NCBI GenBank assembly: GCA_021736135.1
Contig: JAIPGO010000021.1
Span: 1 to 45,697 of the forward strand
Reading direction: 5' to 3'
DNA from: Candidatus Cloacimonadota bacterium
GTDB lineage: Bacteria; Cloacimonadota; Cloacimonadia; Cloacimonadales; TCS61
Length of the DNA: 45,697 nucleotides
This document shows, one piece after another, positions 9,186-18,997 of the stretch. A model generated the notes under the pieces. That model saw nothing but the letters and a program-made list of their open reading frames with translations, made no database searches and was not told the DNA's origin. Every line of letters begins with the position of its first letter. Position 1 is the first letter of the stretch. The translations under genes and the position numbers were made by a program.

Positions 9186-10676
9186 ATGGCTAAACGCATA
9201 ATTTATGAACCATCCCGAACCCTGATGGAATTCCGTCTTTTACCTGGCTTGACCACTGAACGCAGTTCAACGGAAAATATATCTTTACGGACACCTCTGG
9301 TTTATAGCTCAGAAGATAGATTTAATCTCAATATCCCGATAGTGGCTGCAGCAATGCAAAGCGTATCGGGAGCTGAGATGGGAATCGAACTTGCCAAAGC
9401 GGGAGGAGTAGCTTTTATCTATTGCTCGCAGAGTGTGGAAGCACAGTCAGCAATGATCAGCAGGATCAAGAACTATAAAGCTGGATTTGTGAATCCTAGA
9501 ACTGTTAGTCCCGAAATGAAGATCGGTAAAATGTATTCCATTCGTGAGGAAACAGGCTATTCCACATTTCCGGTAGTTAATGAGAATAATGAATTTCTGG
9601 GATTGATCTCCAAATATGATTATGATCTGGGGATGCATCGGGAAGCCACGGTGGGAGAGAGGATGATCTTACGCGAAGCCTGCGAAGTAGGCTATAATAT
9701 AACGGATCTTAATGAGGCAAACAGGAAACTTCTGGAAAGCCATAAATCAGTGCTGCCGATTCTGGACAGTAACGGGAGATTGCAGTCTTTAGTATTCCGC
9801 AAGGACATCAATGATCACTTAAATAATCCTTATGAAGTGCATGATGAATTCAAACGTCTGCTGGCAATTGCGGCAGTGAATACGCATGACTTTCGGGTAC
9901 GCATTCCAGCGCTGGTGGCAGCCGAAGTTGACGTGATATCCATCGATTCATCAGATGGATATTCGGAATACCTGCAGCAAACCGTGGAATGGTCACTATC
10001 GCATTATCCTGACTTGCCTGTCATTGGTGGCAACATTATTACGGCTCCGGCATTCCGTTATCTGGTCGAGATGGGTTGTGCTGCCATAAAAGTAGGCATG
10101 GGCGGTGGCTCCATCTGCATAACCCAGGAACAGAAGGGAACCGGCAGAGGGCTGGCATCTTCAATAATTGAAGTCGCGGAAGAACGTGACAGGTATTTTC
10201 TGGAAACCGGAAAATATATACCCGTGATAGCAGATGGCGGAGTGACCAGCACCAAGGATATAACCATCGCCTTAGCGTTGGGAGCCGATTACGTGATGAT
10301 GGGCAGATATTTTGCCAGAATGGAGGAATCCCCCACGGAAAAGATCGTTATTAATAACCGGGTAATGAAACCCTACTGGGGAGAAGGCAGCGCCAGAGCA
10401 AGGGACTGGCTGGAAAAAAGATATTACCAGGCTAAGTTTGTAGAAGGCGTGGAAGGCTTTGTGGAATATGCCGGCAGACTGCGTGATAACCTGGAAGAAA
10501 CGCTGGCGAAGATAAGGTCATCGATGAGCACTTCCGGGTCTGCTAACATCAAGGAATTTCATGAGAATGCCGAACTGGAGCTGATATCGGCACTATCGAT
10601 CAGAGAAGGTAAAGTGCATGATATATTTATACCTGGTGACACCAATAATGTGGATGCCAGCCATAACTATGAGTAG
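9186..10676 (+). CDS. guaB: IMP dehydrogenase
   Basis: Oxidises IMP to XMP, the branch point to GMP. The 496-residue protein has the barrel, a pair of CBS domains inserted at about 100-220 (GYSTFPVVNENNEFLGLI, SVLPILDSNGRLQSLV), the catalytic cysteine loop GGGSICITQ, the IMP-binding IADGGV segment and the mobile flap with an Arg-Tyr pair (KRYYQ). The stretch GSICITQEQKGTGRG, later MMGRYFARMEESP and PYWGEGSARAR, resembles from memory the Tritrichomonas foetus IMPDH rather than the usual bacterial form. GGGGA precedes the ATG. It is followed after six bases by purM, and guaA closes the superoperon, so both GMP-specific steps are included. Confidence 0.95.
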   Translation: MAKRIIYEPSRTLMEFRLLPGLTTERSSTENISLRTPLVYSSEDRFNLNIPIVAAAMQSVSGAEMGIELAKAGGVAFIYCSQSVEAQSAMISRIKNYKAGFVNPRTVSPEMKIGKMYSIREETGYSTFPVVNENNEFLGLISKYDYDLGMHREATVGERMILREACEVGYNITDLNEANRKLLESHKSVLPILDSNGRLQSLVFRKDINDHLNNPYEVHDEFKRLLAIAAVNTHDFRVRIPALVAAEVDVISIDSSDGYSEYLQQTVEWSLSHYPDLPVIGGNIITAPAFRYLVEMGCAAIKVGMGGGSICITQEQKGTGRGLASSIIEVAEERDRYFLETGKYIPVIADGGVTSTKDITIALALGADYVMMGRYFARMEESPTEKIVINNRVMKPYWGEGSARARDWLEKRYYQAKFVEGVEGFVEYAGRLRDNLEETLAKIRSSMSTSGSANIKEFHENAELELISALSIREGKVHDIFIPGDTNNVDASHNYE

Positions 10677-10682
10677 GATAAA

Positions 10683-11771
10683 ATGAACAAACATAAAGAA
10701 AGTGGAGTAAATATTGATCTGGGTAACCAGTGTTCACGCATTGCTTATAACTGGGCAAAGAGTACTTTCATCAACAGGAAAAATAAAGCCGGTGATCTCG
10801 AAAAAGGAATTGACGGTGCTTTTTCCAATGTGTTGAATTATAATGGTGTGCGGCTGGGAATAACTTCTGACGGGATAGGCACCAAGATCGAACTGGCTGA
10901 GCGTACCGGGATCTATGATACCCTGGGATTTGACCTGGTGGCAATGGTGGTAGATGACCTGGCAGCAAATGGATTTGAAGCAGCGAGCCTTTCCAATATC
11001 CTTGATGTGGATTATCTGGATGCAGACATCGTTGATGACCTGATGCGTGGCCTGGCTCAGGCAGCCAAGATTGCGGGTATCGCAGTTCCCGGCGGAGAAA
11101 TAGCCGAACTGGGGAACCGTATTGGCGGCTGGGGGGAAAGAATGCACTTCAACTGGTGTTCCACGGCAGTAGGAATATTGCCGCCGGAACTGGAACAACC
11201 TGTTGCCGGACAGAACATTAAACCCGGGGACAGTATAATCAGCCTGGCAAGCCGCGGTTTCCGCAGTAACGGTTTTTCGCTGATCCGGCGGGTGATGCAG
11301 GAAAAGCAGGGAGAGCTCTGGCATCAGGTACCTTACGACGATAAGCATAACTGGGGAGAAATGTTATTGACACCCTGCCATATATATAATCCCTTAATTA
11401 ACTGGCTGATCCGGAGTGAAATGCAGCTCAAAGGCATTGCCCATATAACCGGAGGTGGACTGGCTGATAACCTGAGCAGAGTATTGAAGGTTCAGAGATG
11501 GGGAGCAAAACTGGATAATATTTTCCACCCCCTCGAATTTATGCTGAAAGTTATGGAAATGGGAAAGATCAGTGAAGAGCAGGCATATCTCATCTGGAAT
11601 ATGGGAAATGGTATGCTGCTAGTGGTAGATCCTGCTGATGAGATAGAGACTTTAGAGCTGATCGAGAAATTTGGTATGAAAGCAAGGCTGGCTGGAAGGA
11701 TCATCAGTGAAAGAAAAGTAATCCTGCAAACCAGAGGTTTACAGCCACAGAAGCTTGTTTATGAATTTTAA
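10683..11771 (+). CDS. purM: Phosphoribosylformylglycinamidine cyclo-ligase (AIR synthetase)
   Basis: Closes the imidazole ring (FGAM to AIR, ATP-dependent). The 362-residue protein shows the PurM pattern in order: GAFSN, the ATP/Mg loop TSDGIGTKIELA, the DLVAMVVDDLAANG helix and AVPGGEIAELG, then SRGFRSNGFSLIRR and the late ITGGGLADNLSR and WNMGNGMLLVV. It belongs to the PurM/PurL superfamily and shares fold but not length with the following PurL. AGGA lies seven bases before the ATG; the gap to purL is 14 bases. Confidence 0.95.
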   Translation: MNKHKESGVNIDLGNQCSRIAYNWAKSTFINRKNKAGDLEKGIDGAFSNVLNYNGVRLGITSDGIGTKIELAERTGIYDTLGFDLVAMVVDDLAANGFEAASLSNILDVDYLDADIVDDLMRGLAQAAKIAGIAVPGGEIAELGNRIGGWGERMHFNWCSTAVGILPPELEQPVAGQNIKPGDSIISLASRGFRSNGFSLIRRVMQEKQGELWHQVPYDDKHNWGEMLLTPCHIYNPLINWLIRSEMQLKGIAHITGGGLADNLSRVLKVQRWGAKLDNIFHPLEFMLKVMEMGKISEEQAYLIWNMGNGMLLVVDPADEIETLELIEKFGMKARLAGRIISERKVILQTRGLQPQKLVYEF

Positions 11772-11785
11772 AACAGGGAAGTTTT

Positions 11786-14776
11786 ATGATTAATCGGATT
11801 CAGATACTTTATAAAGACGGTATTCCGGATACTAGAGGCAGGAAGATAGCCAGAGAAGCACAGAACTTTCTGGGTATAGAAACGGGCAAAATCAAAAGTA
11901 CAAAAATATATATAATCAATTATGACCTTACTCTGGATCAAGTTAATCAGCTGGCAGAGAATGGTTTATGTGACAAAGTGCTACATAATATCATGCTAAA
12001 CGAATTATTACAGCCGGCAGGTTTTTATAGTTTTATTCTAGCGGCTAAATTACCCGGAGTAACAGACGATGAAGGAATCTCGGCACAAAATACGCTAAGT
12101 GATTTGCTGGGTCTTACGCTTGATATCAGAACGCAGCATATCTTTTCCCAGGAACTTTTGTATCTGGAAAAAAACCTGAGCAGCTCAGAATTGCAAAAGA
12201 TTGCCGAAACACTGCTGGGTAATAAACTGATCAATCATTTTGAATATGGACTGTTACCCGTGGAAGCTCTCTATTTGCCGGAAGTAAAGATACTTCAGGC
12301 TAAATTTAGAGAAACAATTGACCTGGACGTTGATGATGAAGCTTTGCTGGAGATATCCCGCAGCAGACTTCTATCGCTGAATCTGGCAGAAATGCAGGCA
12401 ATCAGGGATTATTTCCAGCAGCCGGAAGTGCGCATAAACAGGCGCCACCGTGGTATAAACCGAAAAGTAACTGACTGTGAACTGGAAGTGCTGGCGCAGA
12501 CATGGAGCGAACACTGCAAGCACAAGGAGTTTGGAGCATTAATTCATTATGAGAATGAACAAACCGGTGAAGTGCTGGAAATAGATTCACTGTTTCAAAC
12601 TTATATCAAAGGCAGTACGGAAATTATCAGCAGACGCCTGGAAGCTGCCGGTAATAACTGGCTGAAACTGGTTTTTACCGATAATGCCGGCGTTGTGCAA
12701 GTAAACAAGGAACAGGTTTTAGTCTGGAAAGTGGAAACGCATAATTCACCTTCTGCAATTGACCCTTATGGTGGAGCTATAACGGGGATATTAGGTAACA
12801 ACCGCGATCCTCTGGCAACGGGAATAGGCGGTGCGCAACTGCTTTTTAACACTAATGTGCTATGCTTCGGACCACCTGATTATAAGAAAGAGCTATTACC
12901 AGGGCAACTGCATCCTCGCAGAATATTCAGTGGTGTGCGGGAAGGCATCGAAGATGGCGGTAATAAATCAGGCATCCCCACTGTGAACGGGTCAATAATT
13001 TTTGATGAACGTTACAGCGGGAAACCTCTTGTATATTGTGGCACAGGTGGCCTAATGCCGCTTAAATATGGAAACCGTCCTTCCTGGGAAAAGAAAATTG
13101 ATGCGGGAGACCTGATCTTTATGGCTGGAGGACGCGTTGGCAAGGACGGCATTCATGGTGCCACCTTCTCCTCGGCAGAAATTGACGAAAATTCACCTCA
13201 GTCAGCAGTGCAGATCGGCAGTCCCATCACTCAGAAACTGTTATCGGATTTTATGCAGGAAGCAGTAGGAAAAAACCTGATCAAATGTTCCACGGATAAC
13301 GGAGCCGGGGGATTGTCATCATCAATTGGCGAACTGGCACAGATTTCCGGCGGAGCAATTATTAACCTGGAGAAAGTACCTCTGAAATATGCCAATCTGG
13401 AACCCTGGGAAATTTATATCTCCGAAAGCCAGGAACGAATGACCTTCGTTATTGAAGGCAGCAAAGTAAAAGAACTAAGAAAACTGGCAGAACGCAGAGA
13501 CGTGGAGCTTACGGAAGTAGGCGTCTTTACTTCTGATGGCTATATTGACGTGCGCTATGATGATAAATGTGTTGCCTGGCTGAATATCGAATTTCTGCAC
13601 AACGGCTACCCCCGCAAAAAGATGGAAGCAGCCTGGCAAAAGCAATATTTGCGGGAACCGGAGCTTATTAATGATGAAGATTATAATGTAACATTAAAAC
13701 GGTTACTGGCAAGCTGGAATATCTGCTCACGGGAAAGCGTTATCCGGCAGTATGATCATGAAGTGAAAGGCAAAACAATAATTAAACCCCTGATGGGACG
13801 CCAGGGTAAAACACCCCAGGATGCTGCCGTGATGCGGCTTGATCATGAAAGCTGGCAGGGAATTGCCATTTCCAATGGCATCTGCCCAAAATATGGTGAT
13901 ATTGATGCTTACCAGATGTCTGCCGGAGCTTTTGACGAAGGTATTCGTCAAATAATCTCAGCAGGAGGAAGGCTGCCTGATCCTGATGATAAAACTGCCC
14001 CGTTCTGGTCTGTAAATGATAATTTCTGTGTTCCGGATTCCTCTTATGATGAAATAAGTAATCCCGATGGCAAATTGAAACTGGCAAAACTGGTGCAAAT
14101 GAATCAAGCGCTGTATGATATGTCTACCTGGTATAATATTCCGATGACCTCAGGTAAAGACAGCATGAAAAATGACTTCAAGGCTGGAGACATTAAAATT
14201 TCTGTTCCACCAACGATTCTTTATTCGATGGTGGCAGGTATAGATGATATCAGAAACACCATCACCAGCGATTTCAAGCAGGCAGGTAACCTGATCTATT
14301 TAGTGGGAAAAACGCGTAATGAACTGGGCGGTTCGGAATATTACCGGCTGTACGGAGAGATCGGGGCTAATGTTCCGCGGGTTTTCCGTGAAACAGGCTT
14401 GAGGATTTATAAGAAGATGATGGCTGCCAATGTTGCAAAACTGATTGTTTCCAGTCATGATATATCTGATGGCGGACTGGCTGTATGTGTAGCGGAATGC
14501 CTCTTCGGCACAGGATTCGGAGCAGATATCCGGCTCAGTGAGGATAAGCTTTCCAAAGCAGCCCTGCTTTTCTCTGAAACTCACAGCCGCTTTGTTGTTT
14601 CTATTAAAACAGAAAGCAGAGAAGAATTCCGAAAAGTGTTTGGTAGTGATGCCAGCCTGCTGGGTGAAGTGACGACAGAAGAATATTTGAAAATATCAGT
14701 TAATAACGAGCAGTTGATCACTACTGCCGTAGAAGAACTCCTGACTTCATGGAGTTCTTCATTACAGGAAATATAA
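11786..14776 (+). CDS. purL: Phosphoribosylformylglycinamidine synthase, synthetase chain with fused PurS-like N-terminus
   Basis: Makes FGAM from FGAR with ammonia supplied by PurQ. The 996-residue chain is longer than the stand-alone PurL (about 740) and shorter than the single-chain enzyme (about 1290). Residues 1 to about 170 look like a duplicated PurS-type module (RIQILYKDGIPDTRGRKI). The PurL core then begins with TDCELEVLAQTWSEHCKHK, followed by KVETHNSPSAIDPYGGA, GGRVGKDGIHGATFSS, SESQERM and, in the second half, MTSGKDSMKND and SSHDISDGGLAVCVAE. With the adjacent PurQ the total is about 1272 residues, so this is the long enzyme split just before its glutaminase domain. Confidence 0.94.
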   Translation: MINRIQILYKDGIPDTRGRKIAREAQNFLGIETGKIKSTKIYIINYDLTLDQVNQLAENGLCDKVLHNIMLNELLQPAGFYSFILAAKLPGVTDDEGISAQNTLSDLLGLTLDIRTQHIFSQELLYLEKNLSSSELQKIAETLLGNKLINHFEYGLLPVEALYLPEVKILQAKFRETIDLDVDDEALLEISRSRLLSLNLAEMQAIRDYFQQPEVRINRRHRGINRKVTDCELEVLAQTWSEHCKHKEFGALIHYENEQTGEVLEIDSLFQTYIKGSTEIISRRLEAAGNNWLKLVFTDNAGVVQVNKEQVLVWKVETHNSPSAIDPYGGAITGILGNNRDPLATGIGGAQLLFNTNVLCFGPPDYKKELLPGQLHPRRIFSGVREGIEDGGNKSGIPTVNGSIIFDERYSGKPLVYCGTGGLMPLKYGNRPSWEKKIDAGDLIFMAGGRVGKDGIHGATFSSAEIDENSPQSAVQIGSPITQKLLSDFMQEAVGKNLIKCSTDNGAGGLSSSIGELAQISGGAIINLEKVPLKYANLEPWEIYISESQERMTFVIEGSKVKELRKLAERRDVELTEVGVFTSDGYIDVRYDDKCVAWLNIEFLHNGYPRKKMEAAWQKQYLREPELINDEDYNVTLKRLLASWNICSRESVIRQYDHEVKGKTIIKPLMGRQGKTPQDAAVMRLDHESWQGIAISNGICPKYGDIDAYQMSAGAFDEGIRQIISAGGRLPDPDDKTAPFWSVNDNFCVPDSSYDEISNPDGKLKLAKLVQMNQALYDMSTWYNIPMTSGKDSMKNDFKAGDIKISVPPTILYSMVAGIDDIRNTITSDFKQAGNLIYLVGKTRNELGGSEYYRLYGEIGANVPRVFRETGLRIYKKMMAANVAKLIVSSHDISDGGLAVCVAECLFGTGFGADIRLSEDKLSKAALLFSETHSRFVVSIKTESREEFRKVFGSDASLLGEVTTEEYLKISVNNEQLITTAVEELLTSWSSSLQEI

Positions 14777-15607
14777 ATGAAAGATGTAAAAGCATTAGTT
14801 GTAACCGGATTTGGAATTAACTGTGAGGTCGAGATGCAGGCTGCCTTCAGAATAGCTGGCGCTAAAGCGGATATTGTGCACCTGAATGATATTTTTGTGG
14901 GAGCAGTCAAACTGGCAGATTTTGATATTCTCAGTTTTCCGGGCGGTTTTTCTTTTGGCGATGATCTGGGTTCTGGCAAAGTTCTCGCAAATAAAATGAA
15001 ATACAAAAAGATGCCCGACGGCAGGTTGTTTTATGACGAATTAAAGAGTTTTATTAATGCCGGTAAATTCATAATAGGCATTTGTAACGGCTTTCAATTT
15101 CTGGTTAAAATGGGACTTTTACCAAATACTGCCGGCAGTTTTGAACAGGAAGTAACACTCACCAGTAATGATTCTTATCAGTATGAAGACCGCTGGGTAT
15201 ACTGCAAAGTCAATCCGCAGTCAAGTTCACCTTTCCTCACCGGAATTGATGTTATTGCTCTGCCCGTAAGGCATGGGGAGGGTAAGCTGATTATTAATGA
15301 TAAAATAACCGGCAAAATGATAATCGAACTGGGATTGAACTGCCTTTCTTATTGTGATGAGGAAGGTAACATTACTCCCCAATACCCGCTTAATCCCAAT
15401 GGCTCTGACTTGAACTGTGCCGGATTAACTGACAGCACTGGTCGCGTTTTTGGAATGATGCCGCATCCGGAAGCTTTTTTAGCATTTTATAATCATCCCG
15501 ACTGGACAAGAAAAAAACTGGAAGATCCAAACCATATAGAAACAGGAGAAGGTTTGAAGATATTTGCTAATATAGTAAATTTCGTTAAAAAACGAGAGTT
15601 AAAATAA
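14777..15607 (+). CDS. purQ: Phosphoribosylformylglycinamidine synthase, glutaminase subunit
   Basis: Class I glutamine amidotransferase that supplies ammonia to PurL. The 276-residue protein starts directly after the PurL stop with no gap. It has the nucleophile motif IIGICNGFQFL (Cys103) and the His-Glu pair in GMMPHPEAF. It is longer than the Bacillus-type PurQ (about 227) and keeps features of the glutaminase domain of single-chain FGAM synthase (SFPGGFSFGDDLGSGKVLA), which fits a split from a long PurL. Confidence 0.94.
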   Translation: MKDVKALVVTGFGINCEVEMQAAFRIAGAKADIVHLNDIFVGAVKLADFDILSFPGGFSFGDDLGSGKVLANKMKYKKMPDGRLFYDELKSFINAGKFIIGICNGFQFLVKMGLLPNTAGSFEQEVTLTSNDSYQYEDRWVYCKVNPQSSSPFLTGIDVIALPVRHGEGKLIINDKITGKMIIELGLNCLSYCDEEGNITPQYPLNPNGSDLNCAGLTDSTGRVFGMMPHPEAFLAFYNHPDWTRKKLEDPNHIETGEGLKIFANIVNFVKKRELK

Positions 15608-15608
15608 T

Positions 15609-17381
15609 ATGACAATTGCCGAAAAAATACAATCACTTGACTGGCTGCGGAAAAACGTACTCGGTCGTAATAAGCTTTATGACACACCTTTTGGTGAAAG
15701 ACCTCTGGTATATCTGGATTATACAGCCAGTGGACGATGTGTGCATTATATCGAAGACCATTTAAACTGCATCCGGCAATATTATGCCAACTCGCATACC
15801 GAGGATGATTTTACCGGAAAAACAATGACTACGTTGCTGCATGATGCTGAAAAGCGCATTAAAACCTGCGTAAATGCCGGGCCGCAGGGTAAAATCATTT
15901 TTGCTGATTCCGGGACAACCGGCGGCATTGTAAGATTGCAGCAGATCCTGGGAGTTTATCTTTCCCCGGCAACGAAAGAAAGATATGATTACTTTCTGGA
16001 AAGCTGCCTCTTCCGCAAAGGAGTAAAAAAATCAGATTGTTATGAAGCATTGCTGGATTACATCAGGAATCATAAACCAATTGTCTTCGTGAGTCCTTAT
16101 GAACATCATTCCAACGAGATAATGTGGCGCTGCACCCTCTGTGACGTTGTGGAAATACCTTTGAATTCTGACTGGCAGCTTGATCTGGAAGCACTGGAAA
16201 AGATTGTTTCTGATCCACAATATGCGCTGCGCCCTAAGATCGGTTCATTTTCTGCAGGCTCAAACGTAACCGGGCAATTGACGGATACTTATGCCGTAGC
16301 CCGAATTCTGCATCGGCATAACTGCCTTGCCTGTTTTGATTTTGCCGCCTGTGCCCCTTACATTGATATTGATATGAATAAGGATGAGGAAAGTTTTTAT
16401 GATGCCATTTTCTTCAGTCCGCATAAATTTCTGGGTGGTCCCGGCTCCAGCGGAGTATTGATCTTTAATCAACGCATATACCGCAGTGATCTGCCGCCCA
16501 GTATTGCTGCCGGTGGAACTGTGGATTATGTATCTCTGGAGAAAGAGGAATATATCTCAGATATTGAAACCAGAGAGAAACCCGGTACACCTGGAATAAT
16601 GCAGGCAATACGTACAGCACTGGTTTTCGAGCTGAAAAAGAAAGTAGGTACAAACCTGATAGCAGAAATTGAAGATCATTTTATGAAGCGCTTCTATGAT
16701 CATTTTCTGCCCAATAAGCAGGTGATTTTTTATGGAGAAAGAGAAGTCGGGAAAAAAGTGAGTATCATTCCTTTCAACATCAAATATGGAGATAATAGTA
16801 AAATACTGCATCCCAAACTGGTGACCAAACTGCTTAGTGATCTATTCGGCATTCAAACCAGGGCTGGCTGCTCCTGTGCCGGACCTTACGGTCACCGGAT
16901 CATGAATATTAATTTGGAAGTTTCAGAAAAATACCGGAAAGTGGTGGCAGAAGATAAATTCTCCGGCATCAAACCCGGCTGGATCAGGTTAAACCTGCAT
17001 TATATCACTTCTGAGGAAGAATTTCAATATACTGTTGCTGCTATAGATTTTGTCTGCAAAAATGGTTATAAATTCCTCAGCCAGTATGAATTTAACCTTT
17101 ATACCGGAGAATGGACACACACACGTAAAGGTGATTTTGAAGTTCCCGTTACCCTCGATATCGATGAGCTGTTAGCCTCCAGACCAATTCCCAGAGATCT
17201 GCCGGGAATTGCTGAGATCGATTATGCTGACTACCTGAAACAGGCTGAGGACATTGCAGAAGAGCTCAAATTACTGCCGGAAGTCTTACTCCCCGAACAT
17301 GTTCGCGAACTGGTCTTTTTCCCGGTCTGTTTAATAAAAAAATGTGAAGATAGCATACCGAAAGGAAGTTTTTGTGAATGA
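15609..17381 (+). CDS. Class-V PLP-dependent aminotransferase / cysteine-desulfurase-like enzyme
   Basis: A 590-residue fold-type I PLP enzyme of the SufS/NifS superfamily. Seen: YLDYTASGR near the N-terminus, the PLP-stacking histidine pair in SPYEHHSNE (166-167), the pyridine-binding Asp in CFDFAACAP (Asp244), the Schiff-base lysine in FSPHKFLGGPGSSG (Lys273), and TRAGCSCAGPYG (Cys421, Cys423), where cysteine desulfurases keep their catalytic cysteine. The C-terminal 150 residues extend beyond a normal desulfurase. It sits between purQ and purH with gaps of one base and a short overlap, so it is co-expressed with purine genes although no purine step needs it. It may be a desulfurase, a lyase or an unrelated passenger. 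Confidence 0.85.
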   Translation: MTIAEKIQSLDWLRKNVLGRNKLYDTPFGERPLVYLDYTASGRCVHYIEDHLNCIRQYYANSHTEDDFTGKTMTTLLHDAEKRIKTCVNAGPQGKIIFADSGTTGGIVRLQQILGVYLSPATKERYDYFLESCLFRKGVKKSDCYEALLDYIRNHKPIVFVSPYEHHSNEIMWRCTLCDVVEIPLNSDWQLDLEALEKIVSDPQYALRPKIGSFSAGSNVTGQLTDTYAVARILHRHNCLACFDFAACAPYIDIDMNKDEESFYDAIFFSPHKFLGGPGSSGVLIFNQRIYRSDLPPSIAAGGTVDYVSLEKEEYISDIETREKPGTPGIMQAIRTALVFELKKKVGTNLIAEIEDHFMKRFYDHFLPNKQVIFYGEREVGKKVSIIPFNIKYGDNSKILHPKLVTKLLSDLFGIQTRAGCSCAGPYGHRIMNINLEVSEKYRKVVAEDKFSGIKPGWIRLNLHYITSEEEFQYTVAAIDFVCKNGYKFLSQYEFNLYTGEWTHTRKGDFEVPVTLDIDELLASRPIPRDLPGIAEIDYADYLKQAEDIAEELKLLPEVLLPEHVRELVFFPVCLIKKCEDSIPKGSFCE

Positions 17382-18972
17382 AGTAAAAATCAAAAGAGTA
17401 TTAATAAGTGTTTCTGACAAAACAGGTATTATAGATCTAGCCCGTAAGCTCCTGGAATATAAATGTGAAATCATCTCAACGGGTGGAACTCGCCGAATTC
17501 TGGAAGAAGCAGGTATTAGAACAACAGAAATCAGTGCTGTTACTGGAAATCCGGAAGCCTTTGGCGGCAGGATGAAAACCATTTCTTTTGCCATTGAATC
17601 CGCCCTGCTTTTCGACCGGGAAAAAGATAAAAAGGAAGCACAAGCACTGGGTATATTGCCCATTGATCTGGTAGTGTGCAATCTGTATCCTTTTCAGAAA
17701 AAACGGACTGCAGGAGCGGAACTGCCGGAACTAATAGAAAACATTGATATTGGCGGACCAACCATGCTGCGTGCTGCTGCCAAAAATTACAAATGGGTGG
17801 CAACTCTTACGGACATAGCTGATTACCCCGGCTTCCTGACTGAACTGGAGCAACGGCAGGGAAAAACCAGTGAAGAGTTCCGCTTTGAATTAATGCGTAA
17901 GACATTCAATCATACTGCAAATTATGATAGCGCCATTGCCCTGGCGATGGATGAAAAATCGAGCATTAAAAGCCAGAGGTTATATTTTACGAATGGTACT
18001 AAGCTGAGATACGGTGAGAATTCCCACCAGGAGGCCTATATCTATGAAGATCCGAGCTGTTCCGGTTCCCTGGCAGCTTTGGAATGCCTGCATGGTAAGG
18101 ATATTTCTTATAATAATATTCTGGATATTGAAGCTGCGGTTTCTGCCGTTTCTGGTTTTCCACAGCAGGCTGTAGCAGTTGTGAAGCACCTGAACACCTG
18201 CGGTTTTGCCTGTGGCGAAAAGCAGCACCAGGTTTTTGAACAAGCCTGGAGTGGCGATCCCGTCTCCGCCTTCGGCTCCATTATTGCCTTTAATCAAAAG
18301 CTGACTTTACAGACTGTGGAATTTCTCCAGTTAAATGCTTTAGATAAATCAGTGAGGAAGTTTATCGAAGTGATAATAGCCCCTGATTTTGATGAAAAAG
18401 CGCTGTCATATCTGAAGTTTCATAAGAATCTGAGGATTGTTCGCTATGATCCTGCCCGGATGCAGAAAGAGATTGAACATCGGCTCGTTTATGGTTCCCT
18501 GCTGCAGCAGACTTCCGATAACCGTTTGCTGGATAAACTGGAGCAGGTTACAATTTCAGAGCAGAATGATGTCGATTCCGAACTTGTGGAATTCGGATTG
18601 TGTGCCGTGCGTAATATCAGATCAAATGCCATAGTAATTGTGCAAAGGACAAAAGATAATATCTGCCGACTGCTGGGTATGGGTACGGGTCAGCCAAACA
18701 GATTGATCTCCACAAAGCTGGCAATAGATAAAGCCCGGGAAAACCTTTTGCGGGAAGTAACAGATATTGAAATTGCCGAAATATTTGCCACCTGCATCCT
18801 GGTATCAGATGCTTATTTTCCTTTTGCCGATAATATTGAGATCGCCGCAGAAAAAGGGATCCGCATAATTGTTCAACCTGGTGGCTCTCTGCGCGATAAA
18901 GCAGTCATCAAGCGAGCTGAAGAACTCGGCGTGCAGATGATACTCACTGGTCTGCGTCACTTTAAACATTAA
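17374..18972 (+). CDS. purH: Bifunctional AICAR formyltransferase / IMP cyclohydrolase
   Basis: Carries out the last two steps to IMP. N-terminal cyclohydrolase domain: ALISVSDKTGI-type start (VLISVSDKTGI), STGGTRRILEEAG, VTGNPEAFGGRMKT and IDIGGPTMLRAAAKN. C-terminal transformylase domain: LRYGENSHQEAY, the KHLNTCGFACG segment with the active-site lysine-histidine pair, SDAYFPFADNIEIAAE and VQPGGSLRDK. I chose GTG at 17374 because AAAGGAAG lies five bases before it; this overlaps the previous gene by eight bases and gives 532 residues. A GTG at 17344 is also in frame but has no ribosome binding site. Confidence 0.95.
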   Translation: MNEVKIKRVLISVSDKTGIIDLARKLLEYKCEIISTGGTRRILEEAGIRTTEISAVTGNPEAFGGRMKTISFAIESALLFDREKDKKEAQALGILPIDLVVCNLYPFQKKRTAGAELPELIENIDIGGPTMLRAAAKNYKWVATLTDIADYPGFLTELEQRQGKTSEEFRFELMRKTFNHTANYDSAIALAMDEKSSIKSQRLYFTNGTKLRYGENSHQEAYIYEDPSCSGSLAALECLHGKDISYNNILDIEAAVSAVSGFPQQAVAVVKHLNTCGFACGEKQHQVFEQAWSGDPVSAFGSIIAFNQKLTLQTVEFLQLNALDKSVRKFIEVIIAPDFDEKALSYLKFHKNLRIVRYDPARMQKEIEHRLVYGSLLQQTSDNRLLDKLEQVTISEQNDVDSELVEFGLCAVRNIRSNAIVIVQRTKDNICRLLGMGTGQPNRLISTKLAIDKARENLLREVTDIEIAEIFATCILVSDAYFPFADNIEIAAEKGIRIIVQPGGSLRDKAVIKRAEELGVQMILTGLRHFKH

Positions 18973-18997
18973 AAATTATTATAAAGAGGTTTATGCC

